NCBI GenBank assembly: GCA_016714165.1
Contig: JADJNU010000001.1
Location: forward strand, 1,426,001-1,490,000
Direction: 5' to 3'
Source: Bdellovibrionales bacterium
GTDB lineage: Bacteria; Bdellovibrionota; Bdellovibrionia; Bdellovibrionales; UBA1609
Length of the DNA: 64,000 nucleotides
Numbering within the stretch: position 1 is the stretch's first letter; each line of letters begins with the position of its first letter. Positions 57,001-64,000 of this stretch are shown piece after piece. A model generated the notes under the pieces. It was not told the origin of the DNA and did no database searches. It was given only the letters and a program-made list of their open reading frames with translations. The position numbers and the translations under genes were made by a program.

Positions 57001-57249
57001 TCCTCTCACGAGTCTGTCAGCTGAGAGCGGTGTAATGTCTAAAACAGTCTCTAAAACAGCATTGTCGTCCGTAGGAGATCGCAAAACAACTTCGTAAAGA
57101 TCATCTGAATAATACAAAAATCGATCGACATTAAATTGTATTTGTCCGCCAGGAGGAATAACGATAGCATCACCCTCCTTCTTGCAACTAATGGCAAACG
57201 CCTGAGCCAAAAAAAGAAAAATCAATATCTTCAAACGTGCCACGTTCAT
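51097..57249 (-). CDS. Giant surface lipoprotein with cadherin/PKD-type repeats
   Basis: 2050 aa. Signal peptide with lipobox AISC (Cys22). Repeated Ig-like/cadherin-like domains, many with a TDVDGDMLFY or DPDNEDPTT calcium-type loop and a W-x-P-x strand (FSWTPGSFDGGGDNYG, LEWTPDNADAK, IEWTPTDAEVK, ITWNPLVTDV). The last 330 residues look like a propeller (YVYGDY-like openings, LYAVTRDEVTKTYNLLVFDI, VYAIDTLNGMAIYKF). A stalk-like adhesin on the outer surface is inferred. AGGGG abuts ATG 57249; GTG 57243 has better spacing. Confidence 0.75.
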   Translation of the reverse strand: MNVARLKILIFLFLAQAFAISCKKEGDAIVIPPGGQIQFNVDRFLYYSDDLYEVVLRSPTDDNAVLETVLDITPLSADRLVRGKVHSIISPKNMTLTGPYVIQVRMDYHDTELFALVTDQDKIVYPSLQSTLVYQILANYPKKSIKAYSKDQISLLQNYVDKFTRDRLTTFGLNEEMNPDLLYKFYKNGLSNNLEFLNLLASLGAQFNFDSTGEVLTAPFPFGVPNNPPVLDIFTSTPPGLVAGKEQSLLEVNAEATDVDGDMLFYVWKQKGEIILTDTQHFSWTPGSFDGGGDNYGLQVLITDGGRVLTIDWELAIQDFNRKPVISGACLPTVREKSTWSCRLTGVDPDFDNLTWSLNSTGFSSPVKINGIVGPATVTGSAVTLEWTPDNADAKKGSAFVDLRLDDGKQGLALRGINLTVLDVNTPPYILGGGIVPTNPNQSTPIEFDQCLMANPLGTGDFSFDIAVIDPDNEDPTTTPPDTITATVTGNFGSSVTQSAPTVTPSRTTFHFVWRPTHLGKTANFVVVLSDDHGGVVAPQTITLTAADVNQVPCKSGTTPLLTNPVQALSPITAVSAPYTDGDFDPPLIQSINIPTRVLPHLQSCDPGAGLGPVVLKRKAGQAYFLYETKLSTMSQCFSNNEASPYASTVTVQRPGPGSSDITINAGTQFWTDYVASGFRVYYQTAAAVTMESSLDAVVIPLTPLNRTSAANTLKIIENPGLLSVPGVTVTNPSLLNAELGKATFTLPSPAVVPVVIPSGLILRTNEALLGGTVSTLKYEVVNNALIPTGGTTVANVDIRRINFKIPVGSLTQHGVLPDASLVTTNVDSNYTEVGGIIYKYKANGEPANDASFCWTIRGFDGADALANEITIVKSTLPSPPSLTVTNLSSFYRYGNLRVTRTNPSGVLNLDPANYTFQTSNLKKYRLVSAVSFAGGEATKTVQIERVMDKHPNAAFSDFNYCANYADYNYAPSFYSPTYLQVLEGNAVLGMPISVTDNTSNTLLAKDLDDRYSLSLVSDGSTTPPVGPFMLCRNPAASVGSFSSGCTPCSDTTGYTHHQSRFCYLRYNPDALDVSKTFQFKVSVNDSGFSIPAGSNVRTVLLSINVKEINNAPYFTDGNWNPPGLGADQNTPIDLGTAVEGSFSKFQIFSMDMDATYDYKRLGYSLHTQVYDRKTSTWVPKPAGLTVRVENYVAFPNGLGAKTTGAIEWTPTDAEVKALSTSEGFVIKVQTYDAISEPAVRQSAYSYYLVKAVNRNNSPEILAIGTNNKFNIQADTYFTTTFQVRDKDLATPTGGSFVTSLTGCEDSNSNLLYYPGSSFDGNPVSPLYDCHASQLLWEDEVYNYLSNYSGNKGVGASACRSGAGEINLNESLALPKLTRISGPSISGGYIYYTYRLEWCPQTGQIGVHRPTIMVTDNGDLARSGDLSSRLSGTTPLELTVTSPVFWVSPRLDVSDQPEHFMVQTAAGLTANSFTYKTIVKNSLKNPLTYSIEVAPRSCALPNGVCINSSGVITWNPLVTDVTDPADPLTWHRIQVRVTDQVTGAYDTSFFFLQVQNPLMPTEAIPTLSRLPNVSVVYLDEREPFTFKAVGSDTNLNDQLFYRWYVDGTLVSDEGDEFAYRPGYLDGTVDPDGTGPLLIGQHRVTVEVTDGNYVATGSWIAQVLNTYPVPESSFSLVTARAPTVLTGVEWNAETSVHTRFGADDIDYLAFAGKYQVGPTVKNFAWSLQYVNGLLTTGSWNYYEDLAWGSANRTRNMSYKMTSATAFDLLLTPLVTRAGPYSATTDSVRLYGNYRTLPVPLANAQRCTGLCTKNHYNGDGDYGVLPRARLTNSGSIYLFFADLSLNKLFWDKNSGASTAFYTTTSKIQSLAVNTALARLYAVTRDEVTKTYNLLVFDIAPTFSGASPGAPIAVLNIFDGIPGHEDSLPSDMVVDQANSRVYIHLAGTGGIAKLQDSIAVPGPGDLTFVGVDEIEASPTDLPMSGARIAYNPNTGLIVGISRDGNQVYAIDTLNGMAIYKFPTSQKFDSVQLLADSGLILLVNRSGATVFKVR

Positions 57250-57252
57250 CCC

Positions 57253-57270
57253 CTGTCAATGTCTGTCAAT
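57253..57270 (-). repeat. 10-bp tandem repeat at the 1732-aa gene stop
   Basis: CTGTCAAT occurs at 57253-57260 and 57263-57270. On the minus strand this is ATTGACAG twice, the first copy holding the TGA stop at 57266-57268. Confidence 0.65.
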
Positions 57271-60200
57271 AAAAGAGAAAAAATCCCCCTAAATCGACGC
57301 CCTTCAAATCACCTTCCCCATCGTAGCCAGGTGTCACAATCATATAATCTGCAGAACTATCTCCGTTTACATCACCCAAGGACGATTTTTTTGAAAAAAA
57401 GATGGCCCCAGGAAGATCGAATTTTGGAACGATCATAAATGGCTTATAGCGACCTAGACTATCTGCGACAGAATTCAGATCGGGATATTCAGAGGTGAAA
57501 AGGCCACGTGAACTGCCAAAATAGATGACCCCTCTTCCGATATCATTATAATCTCTCGTCAGATCATCCCAGTTTCTGCCCCCTATCAAAATGTCGTCAT
57601 AGCCATCCTTGTTAACATCCCCCAGGCCTTTTCTGGCGCCAAGGACATTGGCCCCATTCATATCCCCGGAGGCCGATCCCAAAACAAGAAACTTCTGCAT
57701 CGGCAGTTTTGGACCGCCCGGAGTCTGACAATCACTCGCAAAGTTAATACTGGATATCTGCCCCGCATCTGTTGGATTCGACCATAGAAACTGGCGATTG
57801 AAGTTCGATTCATTTTGCGTCAACGACAGCATTCCTATTTCATTGTCTGCGCCACAAAGTGGCCCATAGTAAACATAGGCCAAACCAGGAGTTCCGTAAC
57901 TTTGAGAGCCTTCGTTAGGAGTCGTAACAATGAGATCTTCATATCCATCCTTATTTAAATCACCTGCGACACTCATGAAGGATCCAAAAAGACGTCTCGT
58001 GCCGTTGGATGGATTAGACACCTCATAAGCTATTTGTGGCATCAAAGCTCTCAATTTTTGATTTCCAAGGATCTGAGTCCCCAAAGCTTTATCATCAACG
58101 GCCGGATTTGTGAGAGTGCTCGGACAAGATGCCAGAGAAGAATAACCCATGTAGTAGCTCGTTTCTGGGCCGGCAACAATACCCTCATCGGATCCCCCAA
58201 ATACATAAATGCGCCCATAGTCCCGAAGGCTTGAACCTTGAAGACAGGTTAAGTCTTCAAATCCCATGGCTCCAACCAAAAGATCGTCATAGCCGTCGTT
58301 ATCATGATCCATGACAACAATTCCAGACCCAAATAAATGCCCCAATTCGGCATAACCATAGTTCACGTTCTCAAAAATCGGATTGCGTAAAAATTGTCCC
58401 CTGCAGGACTTAGCAGTACCTGGCGAACAAGCCCGCTGGGATACGTTGGATTCAGAATCATATCCACTCACGGCGTAAGTGGAATTCGTCAATGAAAAAT
58501 CTGTGCCTGGCGAGGCGAGGCCTCTCAGACTCGGCGTTTGCAATCCATTTGCCGAACCATATAAAACATAAACAATACCATGATTGGGGATAGCTGCACC
58601 TGTGCTGCATCTCGCATCGTTTGAGGCTGGTGCGGGATTGCAATGCCATCCGGCTCCCGCTCCAATTCCAAGAACATTCAACTCTGCAGGGGGCAGTTTG
58701 GGAGCTGCTATCGTATTCATCAAAGGGCTGGACGCCCGCGGGTTGGCAATCACCACGTCTTCAAACCCATCTCCGTTCAAATCACCATGAGCAAGCAGTT
58801 CATTTTCAATTGAAGTGTTGATCCCAGAACCTGAGCATCCAATGGAGTTGCATCCTACAGTGTTTTCTGAAATTCCTGGCATAAAAGACTGGGTTACGAT
58901 CTGAGGATCGTTCACATCGGGAATCCAAGAGGGGTTGGACACAGCCTGAAGTCCGCCTCCAGTCCCGAAGTAAATGATAAGGGAGTTAGAGGTATCGATA
59001 AAGGCCACATCGTCAAAACTGTCACCATTCACATCGCCAGTGGGTAAAGCATAAGAGACCCAAAAGTCAGACACATTATTCGGCTTCAGAATTAGTTGCG
59101 GCAAACGAATACCAGGCTTCGTTGAACTAATGCTTTGATTAACAGCCGGATAGCAACTGCTCAGATTTTCACTTCCAGCAAGGAAAATTTTTGAAGGGTT
59201 ATTGCGACAAAGTTCCGTCGTTACCAATCCCACCTTTGATCCATAGTAAACAATCGCATCCATAGTTCTAACACCAGCAGATGATATTCTGACCATGCGC
59301 CCAACAGCATCATCATAGCCATCCCCATTCAGATCTCCGACAATTTGAGTCTTGTAATAGAGATAATCGGACAATGTCGCCAGATCGTCGCTCAGCTTGA
59401 CATCACTTTCAGACCGAATAGCCGGAAGAGTTGTCCCATTTGCTGTGTTGAAGAGGTGGATCATGCCAGCCCCTGGCCGATGGGCCTCATCTCCAGGAGC
59501 CCCAACCGCAATATCAATCAAAGACACCGAAGCTCCAAAATCGCCGTTAAAATTGCCCGAGGCAACGGAAGTCCCCAACCTGTCGTCGATGTCTCCCTGC
59601 TCGCTATAAAGCTTAGAAAAGACCGAAGTCACCCCAATATTTGGAGCACTTCGATAGACAAAGACAGCTCCTGAAGCTGCTCCTTTTGTGCTATCATTTG
59701 GTGCCCCTACGACAATATCTAAAAGTCCATCCCCCGAGATATCGGAGGCAACTAAAGCTCCGCCAGATGATCCCATCTGCGTACCAGCCGCGATGGAATC
59801 TGATCGCAGTACTGTGGGCGCGCAAGCCGCTTGATTGGCAACCAAAGCAAAGTTAGTAAAGTCAACACAAGCTGGATCGTTGATCCTGAAATCTCCATTT
59901 GGTCCGCTGTCCCCTCCGACAGCGACACCTTTAAAATCAAGGCCTTCAAAAAGTCTTCCACCGTTGCCAAAAAATTGCCACAAATGTCCGACGTCAGCAT
60001 TGGTCGCATCACCGTAAGGTGCCGAAACAAGGACTTCAGCAAACCCATCACGATTCGGATCTTTAAAGGAAGTCAAAAGAGCGTTGTTCTCATCATACCT
60101 GGATGCATTTCCAGCAATCAGTACTGCTGCGCCAAACCCTACTGAGCTGGGAATTCTCGGAAATAAGATCCTAAAACTGGAGGAACTGGTGAGACAGGAG

Positions 60201-62464
60201 TAATGATCACGTTTCGAAATCATTCCTCTTTCCTGACAGGACCAATAATTGTTACGATAGGGTTTGTCCACGTCTCCTCCGGTAGGAAGAGATGACATTC
60301 CACGACCAAAATATAAAAATGAAATTCCGGTTGAGGTCGTCCCCTGGTTCATTCCCCAGGCGTTGGTCGGGTTGACATAGCTTCCGGCAGAACGAGTCCA
60401 CCCTCCTCCGACCGGAGAAATCCCTTGGTTACCGTTGAATGGAAACAGCCCTACTTGAGGATTCGCATACGAAAAGCCAGGAGCTCCTACCACAAAATCC
60501 GATCCACCATAGGATTTACCGTTGGCATTTCTCACTCTGTAATAACCGTCCACGTCACCTCTTCCAGCAATGGAAGAGCCAAATCTCATATTTTGTTCAA
60601 CAACTGGGGGAAATATTTTGAGCCAACGAAATCTCGCATCTGAGCCAGATGGAATTCCTGTTGCCGTCGGAGTTTCATAACCAATACCAAAGCGCGAACC
60701 AAAGTAGATCGCAACATAGCCAACATCGGAAACATAGCCCTGCCCGGCCGGTGCCGCCAGGTCTGCTTTTCCGTCCCAATCGCCGTAAGGGGCACCAATT
60801 CCGATATCGTCATATCCATCCCCATTGATGTCGCCCAAAAAAGCAACTGAATAGCCAAACAAATCCCCCGAGGAATAGGGATAAGTGCTCACAAATGCCC
60901 CACCTAGGACAGATGAGGGCCACAAGGAGTAATCGGGCCACAGCCTGACGGGCGAACACGTGGCATCCTCGGCCAGCCCATCACAGGTTTCCACGTTCTC
61001 AGGCATGTCTGACAAATGGGCCGATCTAGCCAAACCATTGCGTCCGCCAAAAAAGACATAACTTCGACCCACTCTGTACCCGCTATAGTATTCATAAGGA
61101 GCACCAACGATTAAATCTTCGCAAGAATATAGGCCCAACTTATCGCCATTTAAATTTCCTCCACTTGCGAGACTAAATCCAAATTGCGCATTACTTCCAA
61201 GATCGTCAAAAGTGATAACTTGAGGATCCTTTCCGGGATTAACAGGCTCGAGCACGGGAGGGATACTCGTCTTTAACTCATAGGTCGTATCTGGCTTTCT
61301 ATAGGAATAATAGACGATAACTGCACCGGCAGTGCTGACACTCACTCCATATCCAGCCAAAGAAGCCTGGGACATACCAACAGCCAGATCAGCGTAGCCA
61401 TCACAATTAAAGTCTCCGCTCGCCATCGCATTTCCAAGCTTTGCCATCCCGCCACCGACGCTGCTGATTGGGGGAGAGTCAATTTTAACAGATTGACCCT
61501 TTACATAAGTCGATAGGCCTGTGGCTTTATAAGTTTCATCGATTGTGCCATCGCTGTAATGCACTTCTAAACTCAAATTCTCCACGGGACCAGGATCCAA
61601 TGAAACCCCGCTCATAATAAGAGTTCCAGCACCGATAAGTGGATCTGATACAAGGCTCCCATCCCGTTTTAAAACAGATGAATAATGTTCAGACCGAAAT
61701 AACGAGTTAATGACTGGTGTTACTTTCACGAAGGGCAAAGTTCCGATGCTAATTGGATTTAAAAGATATGCAGGACTTGGAAACGAAGCGGGAGTCTGAT
61801 GACTTAAGACAGCAGTCGTACGTTCAACGACTTTATCTGCATAAAGTGCATGAACAGAAAAGTAATATTTAGTCGCACCCGACAGCCCCTTAAACGTATA
61901 GTTCTGCGCACTGGTGCTCACATAGTTAGTTGTCCAGTTACTTGTGTTACTCGCTGAAGGAGCCGCATCTTTCGTATAAAATATTTGAAACTCAGCATTG
62001 TAGGAATAACTCCACTTGACGACGGGATTACCGTCCGGATCAACAGTGATTTCAGTTATACCTTTAAACACGGGCCAAGTCGTTGCTGAAATCTCTTTGT
62101 CTCCTCCCTGGGTCCCGCCCGCGGCACTTTCCCCTATGACCTTAAAGGAATAAGATTTCTCCGGGATCAAGGATCCGATAGTAGCTCCCTCAAAAACCTG
62201 CTCCACCAATGGCTCAGTTTGAAAATCCGAATAAACCTTGTATCTCATATAAGCAGCATTGTTGATCCAGTTTATTTTAATTGAATAAGGAGAAAGTGCT
62301 TCTACATCTCTGACTCCTGTAAAATCCTTGCTCACAGATCCACTTTTTACTCCGTCCTTACATGACCCGAGCAAAACACACACGAACGGCAAAAGCATCC
62401 GAGCGGGGAGTTTCGTGAGATAATTCATTTTAAACAAATCACGTTCAAACATATTAAGTCCCAT
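57266..62464 (-). CDS. Giant FG-GAP/integrin-like lipoprotein
   Basis: 1732 aa. ATG overlaps the upstream stop (TAATG). Lipobox LLGSC (Cys35). Two fibronectin-III-like domains (about 45-225) are followed by about 14 FG-GAP repeats, each with a calcium loop of the GDxNGDGYDD type (GDFNCDGYADLAVG, GDINGDGYDDIGIG, GDLNGDGFEDVVIA, GDVNKDGYDDILIG and others). Fourteen repeats fit two seven-bladed propellers, like integrin alpha heads. Surface binding role inferred. Sixteen bases before the next giant gene. Confidence 0.85.
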   Translation of the reverse strand: MGLNMFERDLFKMNYLTKLPARMLLPFVCVLLGSCKDGVKSGSVSKDFTGVRDVEALSPYSIKINWINNAAYMRYKVYSDFQTEPLVEQVFEGATIGSLIPEKSYSFKVIGESAAGGTQGGDKEISATTWPVFKGITEITVDPDGNPVVKWSYSYNAEFQIFYTKDAAPSASNTSNWTTNYVSTSAQNYTFKGLSGATKYYFSVHALYADKVVERTTAVLSHQTPASFPSPAYLLNPISIGTLPFVKVTPVINSLFRSEHYSSVLKRDGSLVSDPLIGAGTLIMSGVSLDPGPVENLSLEVHYSDGTIDETYKATGLSTYVKGQSVKIDSPPISSVGGGMAKLGNAMASGDFNCDGYADLAVGMSQASLAGYGVSVSTAGAVIVYYSYRKPDTTYELKTSIPPVLEPVNPGKDPQVITFDDLGSNAQFGFSLASGGNLNGDKLGLYSCEDLIVGAPYEYYSGYRVGRSYVFFGGRNGLARSAHLSDMPENVETCDGLAEDATCSPVRLWPDYSLWPSSVLGGAFVSTYPYSSGDLFGYSVAFLGDINGDGYDDIGIGAPYGDWDGKADLAAPAGQGYVSDVGYVAIYFGSRFGIGYETPTATGIPSGSDARFRWLKIFPPVVEQNMRFGSSIAGRGDVDGYYRVRNANGKSYGGSDFVVGAPGFSYANPQVGLFPFNGNQGISPVGGGWTRSAGSYVNPTNAWGMNQGTTSTGISFLYFGRGMSSLPTGGDVDKPYRNNYWSCQERGMISKRDHYSCLTSSSSFRILFPRIPSSVGFGAAVLIAGNASRYDENNALLTSFKDPNRDGFAEVLVSAPYGDATNADVGHLWQFFGNGGRLFEGLDFKGVAVGGDSGPNGDFRINDPACVDFTNFALVANQAACAPTVLRSDSIAAGTQMGSSGGALVASDISGDGLLDIVVGAPNDSTKGAASGAVFVYRSAPNIGVTSVFSKLYSEQGDIDDRLGTSVASGNFNGDFGASVSLIDIAVGAPGDEAHRPGAGMIHLFNTANGTTLPAIRSESDVKLSDDLATLSDYLYYKTQIVGDLNGDGYDDAVGRMVRISSAGVRTMDAIVYYGSKVGLVTTELCRNNPSKIFLAGSENLSSCYPAVNQSISSTKPGIRLPQLILKPNNVSDFWVSYALPTGDVNGDSFDDVAFIDTSNSLIIYFGTGGGLQAVSNPSWIPDVNDPQIVTQSFMPGISENTVGCNSIGCSGSGINTSIENELLAHGDLNGDGFEDVVIANPRASSPLMNTIAAPKLPPAELNVLGIGAGAGWHCNPAPASNDARCSTGAAIPNHGIVYVLYGSANGLQTPSLRGLASPGTDFSLTNSTYAVSGYDSESNVSQRACSPGTAKSCRGQFLRNPIFENVNYGYAELGHLFGSGIVVMDHDNDGYDDLLVGAMGFEDLTCLQGSSLRDYGRIYVFGGSDEGIVAGPETSYYMGYSSLASCPSTLTNPAVDDKALGTQILGNQKLRALMPQIAYEVSNPSNGTRRLFGSFMSVAGDLNKDGYEDLIVTTPNEGSQSYGTPGLAYVYYGPLCGADNEIGMLSLTQNESNFNRQFLWSNPTDAGQISSINFASDCQTPGGPKLPMQKFLVLGSASGDMNGANVLGARKGLGDVNKDGYDDILIGGRNWDDLTRDYNDIGRGVIYFGSSRGLFTSEYPDLNSVADSLGRYKPFMIVPKFDLPGAIFFSKKSSLGDVNGDSSADYMIVTPGYDGEGDLKGVDLGGFFLFY

Positions 62465-64000
62465 TAATAAATGACGTAAATGATCCCCACAGAATAAGCC
62501 AATCCGCTCGGGTGAGTCCTTCCAAATCCTCCAAATAAAATATCCTCAACACCATCTCCATTTAAATCTCCAGAAGAATTTCCTGACATCCAGGTGTGCT
62601 CATATGCTTCTCTATTGGGAAGATAAAATTGAAAGGGATTACAAACACCACCCGAGCCCACATAGCATTGAGGAGAAGTTGAAGGTTGCACAAGGGCCTG
62701 GAGGCCCAAGTCAGATCCAAAATAGATGATGCCATAACCTGTTTCGCTCAAAGTCAATTCTTCGTTGTAATCGCCAGCAGCCACATTGACAAAAAGATCA
62801 AGAAATCCATCCTGGTTAAAATCTCCAGCCGAAGAGAGACCGTAGCCAAATCCATCGCCAGAGCTAACCGAAAGTGGTTGTAAAATTTGGGGCCAAGGTT
62901 GGGACGCATCTATATGAGGTTTGTTAAGTGGATTGGCAGGTGCCATTGTCCAATAGTCAGTGGCAACGAGTGTGCTGGGCCCATAAAACGCACCTTTGGT
63001 ATCAACCAATCCGCCATAAAATACATAAACATATCCTGGTTCGGATCCAGGTGACGACACGCCCAGATCTGGAAAATCATCGCCGTTGATATCTCCCATC
63101 TGCGCCAGATTATATCCAAACTGGTGGCCCGCATAATAGGGAACCAAGGTCTGAAGAGACTTCGGACTCAGGCCTCTTGTTGTTCCCTTGAAAAGATAAA
63201 CTCTTCCGGAATTGGCACTGTATTGGTTATCACCTACCAGAAGCTCATCGAACTCCTCTCCCTGAGATTCTTCAATTGAGGAAAACCCAAGAATACCAAA
63301 CCCAAAGCCACTGGCATTTCCTTCGGGGCTTGCGATCAACTGAACTTTGCAAACGGGATCAACGCCACCCGCGCAAGGATCGACGGCCACAACATCGACA
63401 GTTGTCGTCCCCGAGCCAGTGTCAACGGTAACCCTGCCGCTAGATCGATTGGTTTGAGGACCGTTGGCCCCTCCGTAAACGACAGCCACAGATCCACTGT
63501 TCGTCGCTCCGTATAGACCGCTGATACCAGCTGCCGAAAGTGCCGCATTTTGATCTGAGGGTAGAGCAAAAGAATTAGTCATAGCGATTGCCATATCGCT
63601 ATATCCATCGCCATTAAAATCACCATAACCAACCGACTGGTTGCTCGCATCATAAGTGCCGGTCACCGTAGGCAAACCAAAAACTTGATTAAACCGAAGC
63701 GTTACAGATGCGCCACCGACAACCTTGCCAAAAATCAGAGGATTTTTCCCGGTTGGCGAAATCTGCGGCACAGCAGAAGAAATCAACCCGGCAAAGGAAC
63801 CGTAGAAAATATAGCTGCCGCTATTTCCTATGATCAAAATATCGTCATAGGCATCGCCATTGACGCTGCCAATTCGATGAAAACTAAATCCAAAACTTGA
63901 ATCGTCCTCATAGCTAATCAATTTTGGACCCAAATCAATCGGAAACAAACTTGGAGCAGGAGTCGAAATGAGACCAGCAATCGAACCATAGAATAAAACC
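62464..64000 (-). CDS. FG-GAP repeat protein, cut by window end
   Basis: At least 511 codons; the frame stays open to 64000, so the N-terminus lies outside. Repeats of the same type (GSVNGDAYDDILII, GDFNGDGYSDMAIA, GDINGDDFPDLGVS, GDFNQDGFLDLFVN, GDLNGDGVEDILFG) with FYGS-type strands: at least six blades visible. Its TAA stop overlaps the ATG of the 1732-aa gene. Probably a tandem paralog exported the same way. Confidence 0.85.
   Translation of the reverse strand, partial: VLFYGSIAGLISTPAPSLFPIDLGPKLISYEDDSSFGFSFHRIGSVNGDAYDDILIIGNSGSYIFYGSFAGLISSAVPQISPTGKNPLIFGKVVGGASVTLRFNQVFGLPTVTGTYDASNQSVGYGDFNGDGYSDMAIAMTNSFALPSDQNAALSAAGISGLYGATNSGSVAVVYGGANGPQTNRSSGRVTVDTGSGTTTVDVVAVDPCAGGVDPVCKVQLIASPEGNASGFGFGILGFSSIEESQGEEFDELLVGDNQYSANSGRVYLFKGTTRGLSPKSLQTLVPYYAGHQFGYNLAQMGDINGDDFPDLGVSSPGSEPGYVYVFYGGLVDTKGAFYGPSTLVATDYWTMAPANPLNKPHIDASQPWPQILQPLSVSSGDGFGYGLSSAGDFNQDGFLDLFVNVAAGDYNEELTLSETGYGIIYFGSDLGLQALVQPSTSPQCYVGSGGVCNPFQFYLPNREAYEHTWMSGNSSGDLNGDGVEDILFGGFGRTHPSGLAYSVGIIYVIY

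Overview
The window reads as chromosome of a Gram-negative bacterium with a very large secreted and surface proteome. Outer-membrane barrels, lipoproteins, FG-GAP giants, a CPAF-like S41 protease, SpoVG without any sporulation gene, and a prs-rplY-pth-ychF operon together point to a Bdellovibrionota- or Myxococcota-like lineage (inference; no rRNA is present). TTG and GTG starts are common, so several starts below were set from ribosome binding sites.

Layout. 1-2.3 kb: DegP-like protease, a terminator with a repeat-filled loop, SpoVG and tRNA-Gln. 2.3-5.85 kb: an accessory island between the tRNA-Gln 3' end and a 14-bp copy of it, holding an octamer array, a dead ISL3-type element (two frameshifts, 15-bp inverted repeats) and a metzincin-like metalloprotease. 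5.9-17 kb: B12-type radical SAM protein plus a probable gene remnant, GMC oxidoreductase, a triple fusion (phosphoribosyltransferase / alpha-beta hydrolase / erythromycin-esterase), an LPMO-like protein, an SDR-SRPBCC fusion, a membrane AraC regulator and a frameshifted receiver protein. 17-21.5 kb: SPFH protein pair and the peroxide module ahpC-ahpF divergent from oxyR. 21.5-35 kb: secreted proteins, two GYF-PilZ paralogs, a CBS-like enzyme, CPAF-like S41 protease, subtilase and a coiled-coil SH3 protein. 35-42 kb: housekeeping genes (amidase, rph, rdgB, prs, rplY, pth, ychF). 42-45 kb: ppk-ppx. 45-64 kb: a tightly packed minus-strand run of seven envelope genes, including 2050-aa and 1732-aa lipoproteins, a von Willebrand A protein and two barrels, one of them cut by an in-frame TGA. 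The run leaves the window at 64000.

Most unusual signals: (1) 12-nt tandem repeats that begin at gene ends and copy the stop codon in frame at ahpF, ychF and a PilZ gene, with related short repeats at other stops; (2) the 19-kb envelope operon; (3) the in-frame TGA inside its barrel gene; (4) the CPAF-like protease with matching triad spacing; (5) the three-domain PRTase/hydrolase/esterase fusion.
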